Origin: Absicoccus intestinalis
GTDB taxonomy: Bacteria > Bacillota_I > Bacilli_A > Erysipelotrichales > Erysipelotrichaceae
DNA: 20,977 nucleotides
Direction of reading: 5' to 3'
Assembly: GCF_033971885.1 (NCBI RefSeq)
Contig: NZ_JALBUS010000026.1
Location: 1 to 20,977, forward strand
Positions 1 through 7,471 of the stretch are shown one piece after another (position 1 is the stretch's first letter; every line of letters starts with the position of its first letter). Under the pieces are notes generated by a model, which was not told the DNA's origin, made no database searches, and saw nothing but the letters and a program-made list of their open reading frames with translations. The position numbers and the translations under genes were made by a program.

Positions 1-140
1 GTTTGGTTTCGTTTCAATTCTCTGGAAATCGTACTCGGACTTCTTCCAAGTTGCTTCGCTATTTCACGAATCGATACGTCAGAAGAAGCAAGTAAAGATA
101 TGACTGTTCTCTCATTTATGTTAAGATAGTTGTAGTTCAT
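1..140 (-). CDS. IS30-family transposase, N-terminal fragment (cut by window edge)
   Basis: Only the first 46 or so codons are in the window; the gene runs off the left edge. The product begins MNYNYLNINER and contains a helix-turn-helix segment with SIREIAKQLGRSPSTISREL at about residues 23-42. This is the pattern of the HTH_38 domain that opens IS30-family DDE transposases and binds the element's terminal repeats. The ATG is supported by a GGAGAA ribosome binding site at 145-150. The catalytic DDE domain should lie beyond the edge, so I cannot tell whether the element is intact. An IS30-type end is visible upstream at about 219-245. A solo HTH regulator is possible but less likely, because the spacing and wording of this motif are typical of IS30. 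Confidence 0.8.
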   Translation of the reverse strand, partial: MNYNYLNINERTVISLLASSDVSIREIAKQLGRSPSTISRELKRNQ

Positions 141-245
141 GGGATTCTCCTTGATAAATGTTTGTTTTCTCACTCACATTTTATCATTGAACCCATGGAC
201 TTTTTTTATTCTTATAGGCTGTTGCACTTATTATGATAATTTATC
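1..245 (-). mobile_element. IS30-like insertion sequence, 5' end
   Basis: The transposase start is preceded by about 100 bases of non-coding DNA containing, on the minus strand, TTATCATAATAAGTGCAACA (about 221-240). A GTGCAAC/GCAACAG core is common in terminal repeats of IS30-family elements. The element therefore probably ends near 240-245, a few bases from the terminator of rseP. The exact end and the target duplication cannot be fixed because the other terminus is outside the window. The boundary is an inference from the motif and the position of the transposase. Confidence 0.5.
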
Positions 246-249
246 CATG

Positions 250-271
250 AAAAAACCAGGTTTCCCTGGTT
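250..271 (-). terminator. Terminator of the rpsB/pyrH-rseP region, after rseP
   Basis: On the minus strand AACCAGG (265-271) and CCTGGTT (254-260) form a 7 bp stem closed by a GAAA tetraloop, followed by a T-run (250-255, partly within the stem). The stem includes two bases of the rseP TAA stop codon. It closes the pyrH-frr-uppS-cdsA-rseP unit and sits directly beside the insertion sequence. Confidence 0.75.
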
Positions 272-1343
272 AAATAAAACGAACAATATCATTATAGGTT
301 GCAAACACAAAAAGCATCATCAAGAGTGCAAAACTGATCATAATGATCTTCTCGACCAATTGTTGATTGATCTTGCGACGGAAGATGGCTTCAATCAACG
401 TGATCAGCACACGTCCACCATCCAATGCAGGAATAGGAATCGCATTGAAAATACCGATATTTAAAGAAATCATCGCAAATAAAGATAAATAAGCCAGAAG
501 CCCCATTTGCGTTGTTTTGCTTGTGACGCTAAATATACCGACTGGACCCGATAGATTTTCATAGCCTTTACCATGTATCAACATATTCAAAGATTGGAAA
601 ATAGCCGTACTCGATTCCGCAAAATCCTGGCTGCCAACACCAAATGCTTCATACCATTGAATGTTTTTTGCATAGGCAATCGCCTGATAACCAATCGTAT
701 AAATTGAATTTTCTTTGTCATATTGCGGCTTTACTTGCGTTTTGAAAGTCGATTGATCTCGTTTGACTGTTAATGTGATCGTATCATGATGATACTGGAT
801 CCACTCCAACAAATCATATTGTGTTTCTGGTTTGATAGATTCCGTTCTACTTTCTGCCTTTAGAATGCGATCGTCCTTTTGTAGGCCTGCCTTTTGAGCA
901 GGTGAATTTTCCACAATTTGATATACAACCGGTTGAGCCGGTTCTACTACATATCCACGAGCCATCGCTACGCCCACAAAAATAACCCATGCTAAGATCA
1001 AGTTCATAAAAATACCAGCTAACAGGATGCATATTTGTTGTGGCCATGGTTTATGATTCAACCGACGATCTTCAGGTACTTCTTTTAACCAGTCATCTTC
1101 TTGCTCATCTTGTGATCCGTCTTCTTCTCCCGCCATCATGACATAACCGCCAAAAGGAATGGCACGAACCGAGAAAATCGTTTCTTTTCCTTTTTTCTGA
1201 TAGAGTGCCGGCCCCATACCAATGGAGAATTCATGACAATATACACCAAAATGTCTTGCCACCATAAAATGTCCCCATTCATGGATGATCACGATGACAC
1301 TCAACATGAAGATAAACGCAATGATACCAATAATCAGCTGCAC
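270..1343 (-). CDS. rseP: RseP/RasP site-2 membrane zinc metalloprotease (M50)
   Basis: An intramembrane metalloprotease that cuts transmembrane segments of anti-sigma factors and leftover signal peptides. The 357-residue product has the zinc motif HEWGH at residues 21-25 in the first membrane helix, a PDZ-like domain at about 120-200, and the second active-site motif NAIPIPALDGG at 300-310, where D308 is the third metal ligand; two hydrophobic helices follow. An acidic stretch (EEDGSQDEQEDD) lies in the cytoplasmic segment near residue 73. The start is GTG, preceded by AAAGGGGG about seven bases upstream, with cdsA ending 12 bases before. In Bacillus the order is cdsA-dxr-rasP-proS; here dxr is missing between cdsA and rseP, and an IS element lies where proS would be expected. 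Confidence 0.95.
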   Translation of the reverse strand: MQLIIGIIAFIFMLSVIVIIHEWGHFMVARHFGVYCHEFSIGMGPALYQKKGKETIFSVRAIPFGGYVMMAGEEDGSQDEQEDDWLKEVPEDRRLNHKPWPQQICILLAGIFMNLILAWVIFVGVAMARGYVVEPAQPVVYQIVENSPAQKAGLQKDDRILKAESRTESIKPETQYDLLEWIQYHHDTITLTVKRDQSTFKTQVKPQYDKENSIYTIGYQAIAYAKNIQWYEAFGVGSQDFAESSTAIFQSLNMLIHGKGYENLSGPVGIFSVTSKTTQMGLLAYLSLFAMISLNIGIFNAIPIPALDGGRVLITLIEAIFRRKINQQLVEKIIMISFALLMMLFVFATYNDIVRFI

Positions 1344-1355
1344 AGGATTCCCCCT

Positions 1356-2123
1356 TTACATGAATATGGTTACTAGAATACCACAAAATAGGATATTCAT
1401 CAAAAGAGAATCAGTTCGATCTAAAATACCACCGTGTCCTGGTAATAAATTGGAGAAATCTTTTACTTTATAATAGCGTTTGATTGCTGAAAAAGATAAA
1501 TCCCCAATTTCAGCGACCAATGGACAACATAAACAAAGAATGACATTCATTAACGTATTTACTTGTGACAAATACAAGAAAGAAACAACTAAGCTTAAAA
1601 CAGCACCAAACACAATGCCGCCCGCAAAGCCTTCCCAACTTTTCTTTGGCGATAGACGTGGATTCATCTTATGCTTTCCATAGCGACGTCCCACAAACCA
1701 TGCGCCGGTATCCGATCCATAGGTTGCGAATACGATCGTTAACATATAATAATGATTATTTTCTAAGAATCCCATGGTTCGATAGATCAAAGACAAAATC
1801 AAAAAATAGGCAATGCAGTAAAAACCATCCGAAATTTCAAAATCTTCTACAAAAATGGTCAATGTCCAAAAGAACACCGTTGTAAGGGTATATACGACAA
1901 ACAACCAATGTTGAGGTACATATCGAGCCAATATGACCGATGCCATCATGACAGGAACAATAAAGACCGGCCATTTTGGAAAACGTGGCGTAACATGGGC
2001 CCATTCATAAGCACTGGTTGCCACAATGAATAAGGATAAAATTTCCAGAGGAATGCCACCCATAGCCAATGGGCAGGCAACAATAAAAATGATGATGATT
2101 GCGGTAATTATTCTATTTTTCAT
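1356..2123 (-). CDS. cdsA: Phosphatidate cytidylyltransferase
   Basis: Makes CDP-diacylglycerol from phosphatidic acid and CTP, the branch point of phospholipid synthesis, in the cytoplasmic membrane. The 255-residue product is a multi-helix membrane protein. It carries the family signature near the C-terminus, beginning SAIKR at 212 and ending PGHGGILDRTD at 228-238 with the Mg-binding aspartates D235 and D238. LSPKKSWEGFAGG at about 157-169 is also conserved in the family. The ATG lies inside the end of uppS (11-base overlap) with GGAGGA just upstream, so translation is probably coupled. UppS makes the undecaprenyl carrier, so the pair joins two lipid pathways. Length is normal. Confidence 0.95.
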   Translation of the reverse strand: MKNRIITAIIIIFIVACPLAMGGIPLEILSLFIVATSAYEWAHVTPRFPKWPVFIVPVMMASVILARYVPQHWLFVVYTLTTVFFWTLTIFVEDFEISDGFYCIAYFLILSLIYRTMGFLENNHYYMLTIVFATYGSDTGAWFVGRRYGKHKMNPRLSPKKSWEGFAGGIVFGAVLSLVVSFLYLSQVNTLMNVILCLCCPLVAEIGDLSFSAIKRYYKVKDFSNLLPGHGGILDRTDSLLMNILFCGILVTIFM

Positions 2124-2820
2124 CTTCTAATCCTCCAAAACGACGATGCCGGGATTGAAATTCTTTGATACAATCGGCTAATGCTTGCGAATCAAAATCC
2201 GGCCAAGCAATGGGTGTAAAAATAAATTCAGCATAGGCAATTTGCCACAACAAGAAATTGGATAGGCGCAATTCCCCACTTGTACGTATCAACAGGTCCA
2301 CATTTTCAGGGACCATCAAATACTCCGAAACACCTGCCTCATTCATATCATTCAAGCGTTTTCCATCGGCCACATCTTGCGCATACTGCCGCATAGCCAA
2401 AACAAGTTCACGACGTGAACCATAATTGATTGCAATATCCAAATTCAATCCCGTATTACAAGCGGTTTGATTCACTGCCTTTTGGATCACGGATTGTGTA
2501 CTTTCTGGAAATCGCTCCAATTCCCCGGCAAAAGTAACACGGATATTGTTCTCCATTAATTCCTTGATATATCGTTTAAAGAAAATACCGGGCAACTTAC
2601 ACAAGTAACTCACTTCTTGTTCCGGACGCTTCCAATTCTCAGTTGAAAACGCATATAAGATCAATTTTTGGATTCCCATTTTATTGGCAGCTAATGCCAC
2701 CGTACGGATGGCTTCTGCACCTTGTTTATGTCCAGCCGTTCGTGGTAAACCACGTGCTTTGGCCCAGCGTCCATTGCCATCCATGATAATGGCTACCGTT
2801 TGGGGAATGTTTGCTTCCAT
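2113..2820 (-). CDS. uppS: Undecaprenyl (isoprenyl) diphosphate synthase, cis type
   Basis: Condenses isopentenyl diphosphate onto farnesyl diphosphate in cis to make the C55 carrier used for peptidoglycan and wall polymers. The 235-residue product has the catalytic MDGNGRWA motif at 13-20 (D14), PRTAGH at 26-31, and the substrate-binding RTSGELRLSNFL block from R179, with an acidic residue at E198. These are the family landmarks of cis-prenyltransferases. The start ATG has AGAAAGGA upstream. A weak hairpin with a short T-run separates it from frr. It overlaps cdsA by 11 bases. Confidence 0.96.
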   Translation of the reverse strand: MEANIPQTVAIIMDGNGRWAKARGLPRTAGHKQGAEAIRTVALAANKMGIQKLILYAFSTENWKRPEQEVSYLCKLPGIFFKRYIKELMENNIRVTFAGELERFPESTQSVIQKAVNQTACNTGLNLDIAINYGSRRELVLAMRQYAQDVADGKRLNDMNEAGVSEYLMVPENVDLLIRTSGELRLSNFLLWQIAYAEFIFTPIAWPDFDSQALADCIKEFQSRHRRFGGLEDEK

Positions 2821-2837
2821 ACGACTAATCCTTTCTG

Positions 2838-2863
2838 AAAAAGACCCAATGATGAATTGGGCC
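2838..2863 (-). terminator. Weak hairpin between frr and uppS
   Basis: On the minus strand CCCAAT (2856-2861) pairs with ATTGGG (2845-2850) around a five-base loop, then TC and five T residues (2838-2842). The 6 bp stem touches the frr TAG stop codon. There is little space for a promoter before uppS, so it is more likely a partial terminator or an mRNA 3' end stabiliser than a full stop. Confidence 0.45.
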
Positions 2864-3408
2864 TATACATTTAAGATATCTGCTTTTTTCTTTTCAACAA
2901 CCGATTCAATATTTTTAATATATGTATCTGTCAATTTTTGTGAATCTTCTAAAGCACTCTTCTCTTCATCTTCACGCAATTCTTTATCCTTTTTGATGGC
3001 ATCATTGGCTTCACGACGAATATTCCGAATAGCTACTTTTGCTTCTTCGCCATATTGTTGTGCTTTTTTAGCTAATTCCTGTCTTCGCTCCCCTGTCAAT
3101 TGAGGCACTTGAATACGAACGCAATCCGCTTCTCCTTGTGGATTTAATCCTAAGTTTGCCGCTTGAACCGCATGGACAATGGCTTTGACCAATGTACGAT
3201 CATAAGGCTTCACAACCAATTGCGTCCCTTCTACCACACTGATTCGTGCCATTTGGTTGACCGGTGTTGGACTTCCATAATAGTCCACTTCCACACGGTC
3301 CAAAATAGCCGCATTGGCACGTCCCGTTCGTAATGTACGCAAATTATCTTCTAAATTTTCAACGGCTGCCATCATTTTCATTTCTGCATTATCTAAAATT
3401 TCAGTCAT
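2863..3408 (-). CDS. frr: Ribosome recycling factor
   Basis: Splits post-termination 70S ribosomes together with EF-G. The 181-residue length fits the family (about 185). Recognisable segments are ENLRTLRTGRANAAILDRV-like helix I sequence (here EDNLRTLRTGRANAAILDRV at about 20-39), the YYGSPTPVNQMA loop of domain II, and the charged helical C-terminal half. The start ATG follows GAGGAGAC and the gene lies 11 bases after pyrH, the usual neighbour in Firmicutes. It ends with TAG. Confidence 0.97.
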   Translation of the reverse strand: MTEILDNAEMKMMAAVENLEDNLRTLRTGRANAAILDRVEVDYYGSPTPVNQMARISVVEGTQLVVKPYDRTLVKAIVHAVQAANLGLNPQGEADCVRIQVPQLTGERRQELAKKAQQYGEEAKVAIRNIRREANDAIKKDKELREDEEKSALEDSQKLTDTYIKNIESVVEKKKADILNV

Positions 3409-3419
3409 TTTTGTCTCCT

Positions 3420-4130
3420 CTACTTCTTTTTTGTGATCAATGTACCATCTACGGTTTGTTGTATGGCTTTTAAAATATTACCACGCTCATTCATATTGAA
3501 TACGATCAAATCAATATCATTATCCATACACATACTGATTGCGGTTGAATCCATAACTTGTAATCCTTTATTCAAGACATCCATATAATATAAGGAATTA
3601 AATTTTTTGGCATTTGGATTTTTCTTTGGATCACTATCATAGACGCCGTCTACCCCATTTTTTGCCATTAAGATCACATCAGCCCCAATTTCCGATGCTC
3701 GTAATGCGGCTGTCGTATCCGTTGAAAAATAAGGAGAACCCGTTCCTGCTCCAAAAATTACGACACGACCTTTTTCCAAATGACGAATCGCACGACGCAA
3801 AATGAAAGGTTCTGCCACTTCCTGCATATGGACCGCGGTTTGTACACGCGTATCTACACCTGCATTTTCCAATGCATTTTGTACCGCCAAGGCATTAATG
3901 ACCGTTCCTAACATACCCATGTAATCACCTTGGGCACGATTCATGCCCATTTGAGCGAGCATCTTTCCGCGTATGAAATTACCACCACCAACAACGATAG
4001 CCAATTCCACTCCTTTTTGTTGAATTTCTTTTAATTCTTTGGCCAATCCAGCTAATACTTCTGGATCAAACGCTTGTCCATTCCCAGACAAAGCTTCACC
4101 ACTTAATTTCAATAAAACCCGTTTATACAT
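3420..4130 (-). CDS. pyrH: UMP kinase
   Basis: Phosphorylates UMP to UDP in pyrimidine nucleotide synthesis; a hexameric amino-acid-kinase-fold enzyme. The 236-residue product begins MYKRVLLKLSGEALSG, which carries the phosphate-binding lysine and glycine loop. It continues with VVGGGNFIRG, GTGSPYFSTDTTAALRA and AKNGVDGVYDSDPKKNP, all standard UMP kinase blocks. The start is supported by AAAGGAGT at about 4139-4146. It opens a pyrH-frr-uppS-cdsA-rseP unit, with its own likely promoter after the tsf terminator. Confidence 0.97.
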   Translation of the reverse strand: MYKRVLLKLSGEALSGNGQAFDPEVLAGLAKELKEIQQKGVELAIVVGGGNFIRGKMLAQMGMNRAQGDYMGMLGTVINALAVQNALENAGVDTRVQTAVHMQEVAEPFILRRAIRHLEKGRVVIFGAGTGSPYFSTDTTAALRASEIGADVILMAKNGVDGVYDSDPKKNPNAKKFNSLYYMDVLNKGLQVMDSTAISMCMDNDIDLIVFNMNERGNILKAIQQTVDGTLITKKK

Positions 4131-4161
4131 ACGTTTTTACTCCTTTAAGTCTCTATCTCAA

Positions 4162-4190
4162 ATTATACACTAAGAACAAATAATAAAAAA
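4162..4190 (-). promoter_or_regulatory. Likely promoter of pyrH operon
   Basis: A perfect TATAAT lies on the minus strand at 4162-4167, in the 96-base gap after tsf. The -35 position at 17-base spacing is only a T-run (TTTTTT, 4185-4190) that belongs to the tsf terminator, so the -35 is weak. The start of transcription should be near 4155, about 25 bases before the pyrH ATG. Confidence 0.6.
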
Positions 4191-4213
4191 GAGCTATGAA
4201 TACACATAGCTCT
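4185..4213 (-). terminator. Terminator of rpsB-tsf
   Basis: A 9 bp perfect stem, AGAGCTATG (4205-4213) with CATAGCTCT (4190-4198), has a six-base loop and is followed by a T-run from 4190 to 4185. This is a strong intrinsic terminator 14 bases past the tsf stop, and its T-run doubles as the poor -35 region of the pyrH promoter. Confidence 0.9.
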
Positions 4214-4226
4214 GAATAAAAGATCT

Positions 4227-5111
4227 TTATTTCATTTGTGCAGCAACTTCAGCAGCAAAATCTTCTTCTTTCTTTTCGATTCCTTCACCTACTTGATAAC
4301 GGACAAAAGAAATAACTTCGGCCTTCTCTTCCTTCAAGTATTGAGAAACTGATTTCTTTGAATCCAAGAAGAATTCTTGATCCGCCAAGCATTGATCTTT
4401 GAAATGTTTCTTTACCTTACCCTTCAAGATATTTTCCAATACTTTTTCCGGTTTATTGGCCATTTTTGGGTCTTCCTTCATCATTTGCATTTGCAAATCT
4501 TTTTCATGATTGAATGCATCTTCTGGAATATCTGCTTCCGTTGCATAAATTGGATTCATAGAAGCCACTTGCATCGCTACGTTTTTCGCAACGGTATCAT
4601 CGCCACCTTTAGTGACAACCAAACTAGAAATGGTTCCTCCCATATGCATGTATTGACCAAATGTTTCATCGTCTGCTTTTTCTACAATAGCTACACGACG
4701 GAAAGAAATTTTTTCACCAATTGTTGCCGTTGCATTGATGATTAGATCATTGATTTTTCCTTCAGATGTTTCCACTTCTAAAGCCGCTTCTGTCGTAGCA
4801 GGTTTTGCTTCTAATAATGCTTTTTCGATCACATCTAATAAATGTAAGAATTGCTCATTCTTTGCGACAAAGTCGGTTTCTGAATTCACTTCAAAAATGA
4901 CACCTGTATTGCCTTGTGTAGCGACACGAGTCAATCCCTCAGCGGCAATACGGCCAGCCTTTTTTTGTGACTTCGCAATACCTTTTTCACGAAGCCAATC
5001 AATGGCAGCGGCTACATCACCTTTTGTTTCTGTTAATGCTTTTTTACAATCCATCATTCCTGCGCCCGTTTTTTCACGCAGTTCTTTTACTTGAGATGCC
5101 TTGATTGCCAT
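4227..5111 (-). CDS. tsf: Translation elongation factor Ts
   Basis: Nucleotide exchange factor that recharges EF-Tu with GTP. The 294-residue product has the N-terminal UBA-like domain with TGAGMMDCKKAL at about 16-27, and the EF-Tu-binding core with SETDFVAKNEQF near residues 77-88. Two alpha/beta core repeats and a coiled-coil segment follow. Length is normal. The ATG has AAAAGGAGATC upstream and the gene follows rpsB after 26 bases, the universal rpsB-tsf pair. It ends at a strong terminator. Confidence 0.97.
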   Translation of the reverse strand: MAIKASQVKELREKTGAGMMDCKKALTETKGDVAAAIDWLREKGIAKSQKKAGRIAAEGLTRVATQGNTGVIFEVNSETDFVAKNEQFLHLLDVIEKALLEAKPATTEAALEVETSEGKINDLIINATATIGEKISFRRVAIVEKADDETFGQYMHMGGTISSLVVTKGGDDTVAKNVAMQVASMNPIYATEADIPEDAFNHEKDLQMQMMKEDPKMANKPEKVLENILKGKVKKHFKDQCLADQEFFLDSKKSVSQYLKEEKAEVISFVRYQVGEGIEKKEEDFAAEVAAQMK

Positions 5112-5137
5112 ATTTATCGATCTCCTTTTCTTATGAA

Positions 5138-6067
5138 TTATTCAGCAGATTCTGCAGGTTTTTGTTCTGGTTTTGCATCTGCATGGTTTGCTTGGGTACC
5201 ATTTGTACTACGATTGCGGTTGAAACGACGATTACGACGCTCTGCATTTCTTCTACGACGCTCTTCATTTCTTTGACGACGACGACGTTCGTTTTCAGCA
5301 ATTTGTGCTTCTACATTCTTGATGACATCATCCATCGTTACATCTTCTTCATCATCACCTAAATAAGCCAATTCAAGCAATCCGCCCTTCGCGTCTACGA
5401 TAGCATCGGCCATCAAAGTCGTGATCAATTCGATCGAACGTTGTGAATCATCATTGGATGCGATTGGATAATCGGCATCATCTGGATCACAGTTTGTATC
5501 CAACATAGCGAATACAGGAATGCCTAACTTTTTAGCTTCGGCAATTGCATTGTGCTCTTCTTTTGGATCAACAACAAAGATTGCATCTGGCAATTTCTTC
5601 ATTTCCTTGACTCCACCTAAAGAGTTTTCCAATTTGGTTTTTTCTTTATGAAGACCAGCTTGTTCTTTTTTCGTATATACTTCAATTTTACCACTGGCTT
5701 CCATTTCTTCGATTTCAACCAAACGACGAACACGTTTTTGGATCGTACGGAAGTTTGTCAACATACCACCTAACCAACGTTTGTTGACATAGAAAGAGCC
5801 TGAACGCAAAGCTTGTGCTTCGATCGTTTCAGCAGCTGTCTTCTTGGTTCCTACAAATAAAACTTTACCACCACGTTCACTAATGGCTTTCAATTCAGCA
5901 TACGCAGCTTCAATACCTTCCAACGTTGTGTCCAAATCGATGATATATACACCATTACGACTTGTATAGATGTATGGTTTCATCTTTGGATTCCAACGGC
6001 GAGTTTGATGTCCAAAATGTACACCATTCTCTAACAATTTTTTCATTGATACAATTTTTTCTGACAT
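5138..6067 (-). CDS. rpsB: 30S ribosomal protein S2 with arginine-rich C-terminal extension
   Basis: Component of the 30S subunit head-body region. Residues 1-235 or so are canonical S2: GVHFGHQTRRWNPKM at about 15-29, FVGTKKTA, RWLGGMLTNF, and the DTNCDPDDADYPIASNDDS block. The 309-residue length exceeds the usual 230-260 residues. The excess is a tail from about residue 251 that is charged and repetitive, with 15 arginines in residues 261-286 and then an Ala/Pro/Glu-rich end. The DNA for the tail contains short imperfect tandem repeats. The start ATG follows AAAGGAAGG at a good distance, and a second GGAGGAG lies about 20 bases further up. Confidence 0.97.
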   Translation of the reverse strand: MSEKIVSMKKLLENGVHFGHQTRRWNPKMKPYIYTSRNGVYIIDLDTTLEGIEAAYAELKAISERGGKVLFVGTKKTAAETIEAQALRSGSFYVNKRWLGGMLTNFRTIQKRVRRLVEIEEMEASGKIEVYTKKEQAGLHKEKTKLENSLGGVKEMKKLPDAIFVVDPKEEHNAIAEAKKLGIPVFAMLDTNCDPDDADYPIASNDDSQRSIELITTLMADAIVDAKGGLLELAYLGDDEEDVTMDDVIKNVEAQIAENERRRRQRNEERRRRNAERRNRRFNRNRSTNGTQANHADAKPEQKPAESAE

Positions 6068-6176
6068 AAATGTCCTTCCTTTCCGTTACTCCTCCACCAT
6101 TTCAAACGAATGCAACACAAAAAAGTGCACGGGCAAACGAATTCATGATGTGTGTATTTGCATATTCATGCTTTTT
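6068..6176 (-). promoter_or_regulatory. 5' leader of rpsB-tsf mRNA
   Basis: About 100 untranslated bases lie between the promoter and the rpsB ATG. They hold two copies of ATTCGTTTG on the minus strand, a small GCAT/ATGC hairpin, and two purine-rich ribosome-binding-like sites (GGTGGAGGAG and GGAAAGGAAGG). Ribosomal protein operons often carry autoregulatory leaders, but I do not recognise a known S2 leader here. Confidence 0.35.
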
Positions 6177-6177
6177 A

Positions 6178-6207
6178 ATATTAACACAAAGCAGGAACCT
6201 TTTGCAA
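6178..6207 (-). promoter_or_regulatory. Likely rpsB-tsf promoter
   Basis: On the minus strand TTGCAA (6202-6207) and TAATAT (6178-6183) are separated by 18 bases. The -35 box sits immediately after the stop codon of the upstream aminoacyltransferase gene. No terminator is visible between that gene and this promoter, so read-through is possible. Confidence 0.65.
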
Positions 6208-6208
6208 A

Positions 6209-7456
6209 TTATCCTTTTAATTTCTGATAGATCTTATAGGCATGCTCATGAATCGGCAAAAGGAAAACACCCACCAATTCTTCGACTTGACCAGTAAATC
6301 CACGTTTAAAATCATACACGCCATAGCTTGGATCGTCTTTATCGAAGATGCCTGAAATACCATAAAAATCATATCGGTCAATATGATGATCAATTGCATA
6401 TTGGATCATATACCATTGCAACGCATAGGGTGCATAAAACTTGCGAAAGGCATCATTGGTTGCACTATGCATATATACCACTTCTCCATTGGAAATGATA
6501 AAAAAGGTCGTGGCCATATTTAATACTGATCCATATTGTTGCTTTAATTGATCCGCTCGCCCTTGTTTTTTGGCATTAATAGCTAAATTTTCAGTCAATA
6601 CCTTCGCTCGCTTCACAAATTTTTTTGAATTTGGAATTTGGGCTAACTTCATATCCACATCTGCTTTTTCTGCTTCCAACTGCTTTTGTTCCTGAACCAA
6701 ATTTGCTTTAAAAGCATCCAGATCTAAATAAGCCAAAAGCAGCTTTCCATGATTGGTTTTGGTAAATTCCTTAATTTGTGAAACATAAAAATTGCGGTCT
6801 CGCTCTTCAAACCCCCGGCGCAAAGCTGTCTCTTTCATCATATTCAAGAAAATATCAACTTCATCCAAGCCTAATTCACGGACTTGAACGCCTTCTTTTT
6901 TGGTTCGATTGATGGACCAACGAGTTTGTTGATGAAAACTTTTTAACATCGTTTGTGCATCTCGATCTTTGAAATACAAAGAAAAGATCCATCGCATCTG
7001 ACCTGTACCATAGCCACGCGTAAATCCTTGATGGATATAACCCGCCTTTTTCATATTTTCAACCACATAGCTATTATCAAACCCATTTGGTACAAGATTT
7101 CCATCAATGTCTCTTTCTTTATACAAAACATTCGGATCTACTTCTAGATATAGGCCTTTTTGTTTTTTTAAATATTTCTTGATTTCGGTCGTAAAGAAAG
7201 TCAACACATCCATGCGGTGATAATCCATTAAAAAGCCCCGTTGCGCATAAAAATAACGATATACTTTCATGACAGGAATGGATGTTAATGGCGTAGCTAA
7301 AACAATCTTGCCATTTTCCTTTACGCCAACGAATTCGACTTTCCAGCCTTCATCTTCTTTGACATGCATCGATTCTATCGCACTCATAAAATTTCCATAT
7401 GGATGTTGTTGTTGAAATTGTTGATATTCAGTTTCGGTCAAATGACAAAATTCCAT
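6209..7456 (-). CDS. FemX/MurM-family peptidoglycan branch-peptide aminoacyltransferase
   Basis: Predicted to transfer amino acids from aminoacyl-tRNA to the lysine side chain of lipid II, building the interpeptide bridge at the membrane's inner face. The 415-residue length is typical of FemABX proteins. Two GNAT-like halves are interrupted by a helical, coiled-coil arm at about residues 246-305, rich in K/E/Q, a feature of FemA and MurM that is proposed to contact tRNA. Family-like segments include AQRGFLMDY near 71-79, RWSINRTKKEGV near 179-190 and YDFYGISG near 362-369. It lies 15 bases after xerC, where Bacillus has hslVU and codY. Which amino acid and bridge position are used cannot be read from the sequence. 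Confidence 0.85.
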   Translation of the reverse strand: MEFCHLTETEYQQFQQQHPYGNFMSAIESMHVKEDEGWKVEFVGVKENGKIVLATPLTSIPVMKVYRYFYAQRGFLMDYHRMDVLTFFTTEIKKYLKKQKGLYLEVDPNVLYKERDIDGNLVPNGFDNSYVVENMKKAGYIHQGFTRGYGTGQMRWIFSLYFKDRDAQTMLKSFHQQTRWSINRTKKEGVQVRELGLDEVDIFLNMMKETALRRGFEERDRNFYVSQIKEFTKTNHGKLLLAYLDLDAFKANLVQEQKQLEAEKADVDMKLAQIPNSKKFVKRAKVLTENLAINAKKQGRADQLKQQYGSVLNMATTFFIISNGEVVYMHSATNDAFRKFYAPYALQWYMIQYAIDHHIDRYDFYGISGIFDKDDPSYGVYDFKRGFTGQVEELVGVFLLPIHEHAYKIYQKLKG

Positions 7457-7471
7457 AATGATCCCTCACTC

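Noticed and set aside
1565..1885. 106-codon plus-strand reading frame inside cdsA
   Set aside because: It lies fully antisense to a clear cdsA, has no recognisable domain and no supporting context.
5105..5362. Plus-strand frame with Thr/Ile-rich low-complexity protein opposite the S2 tail
   Set aside because: It is the shadow of the repetitive arginine-rich tail codons and has no binding site or homology signal.
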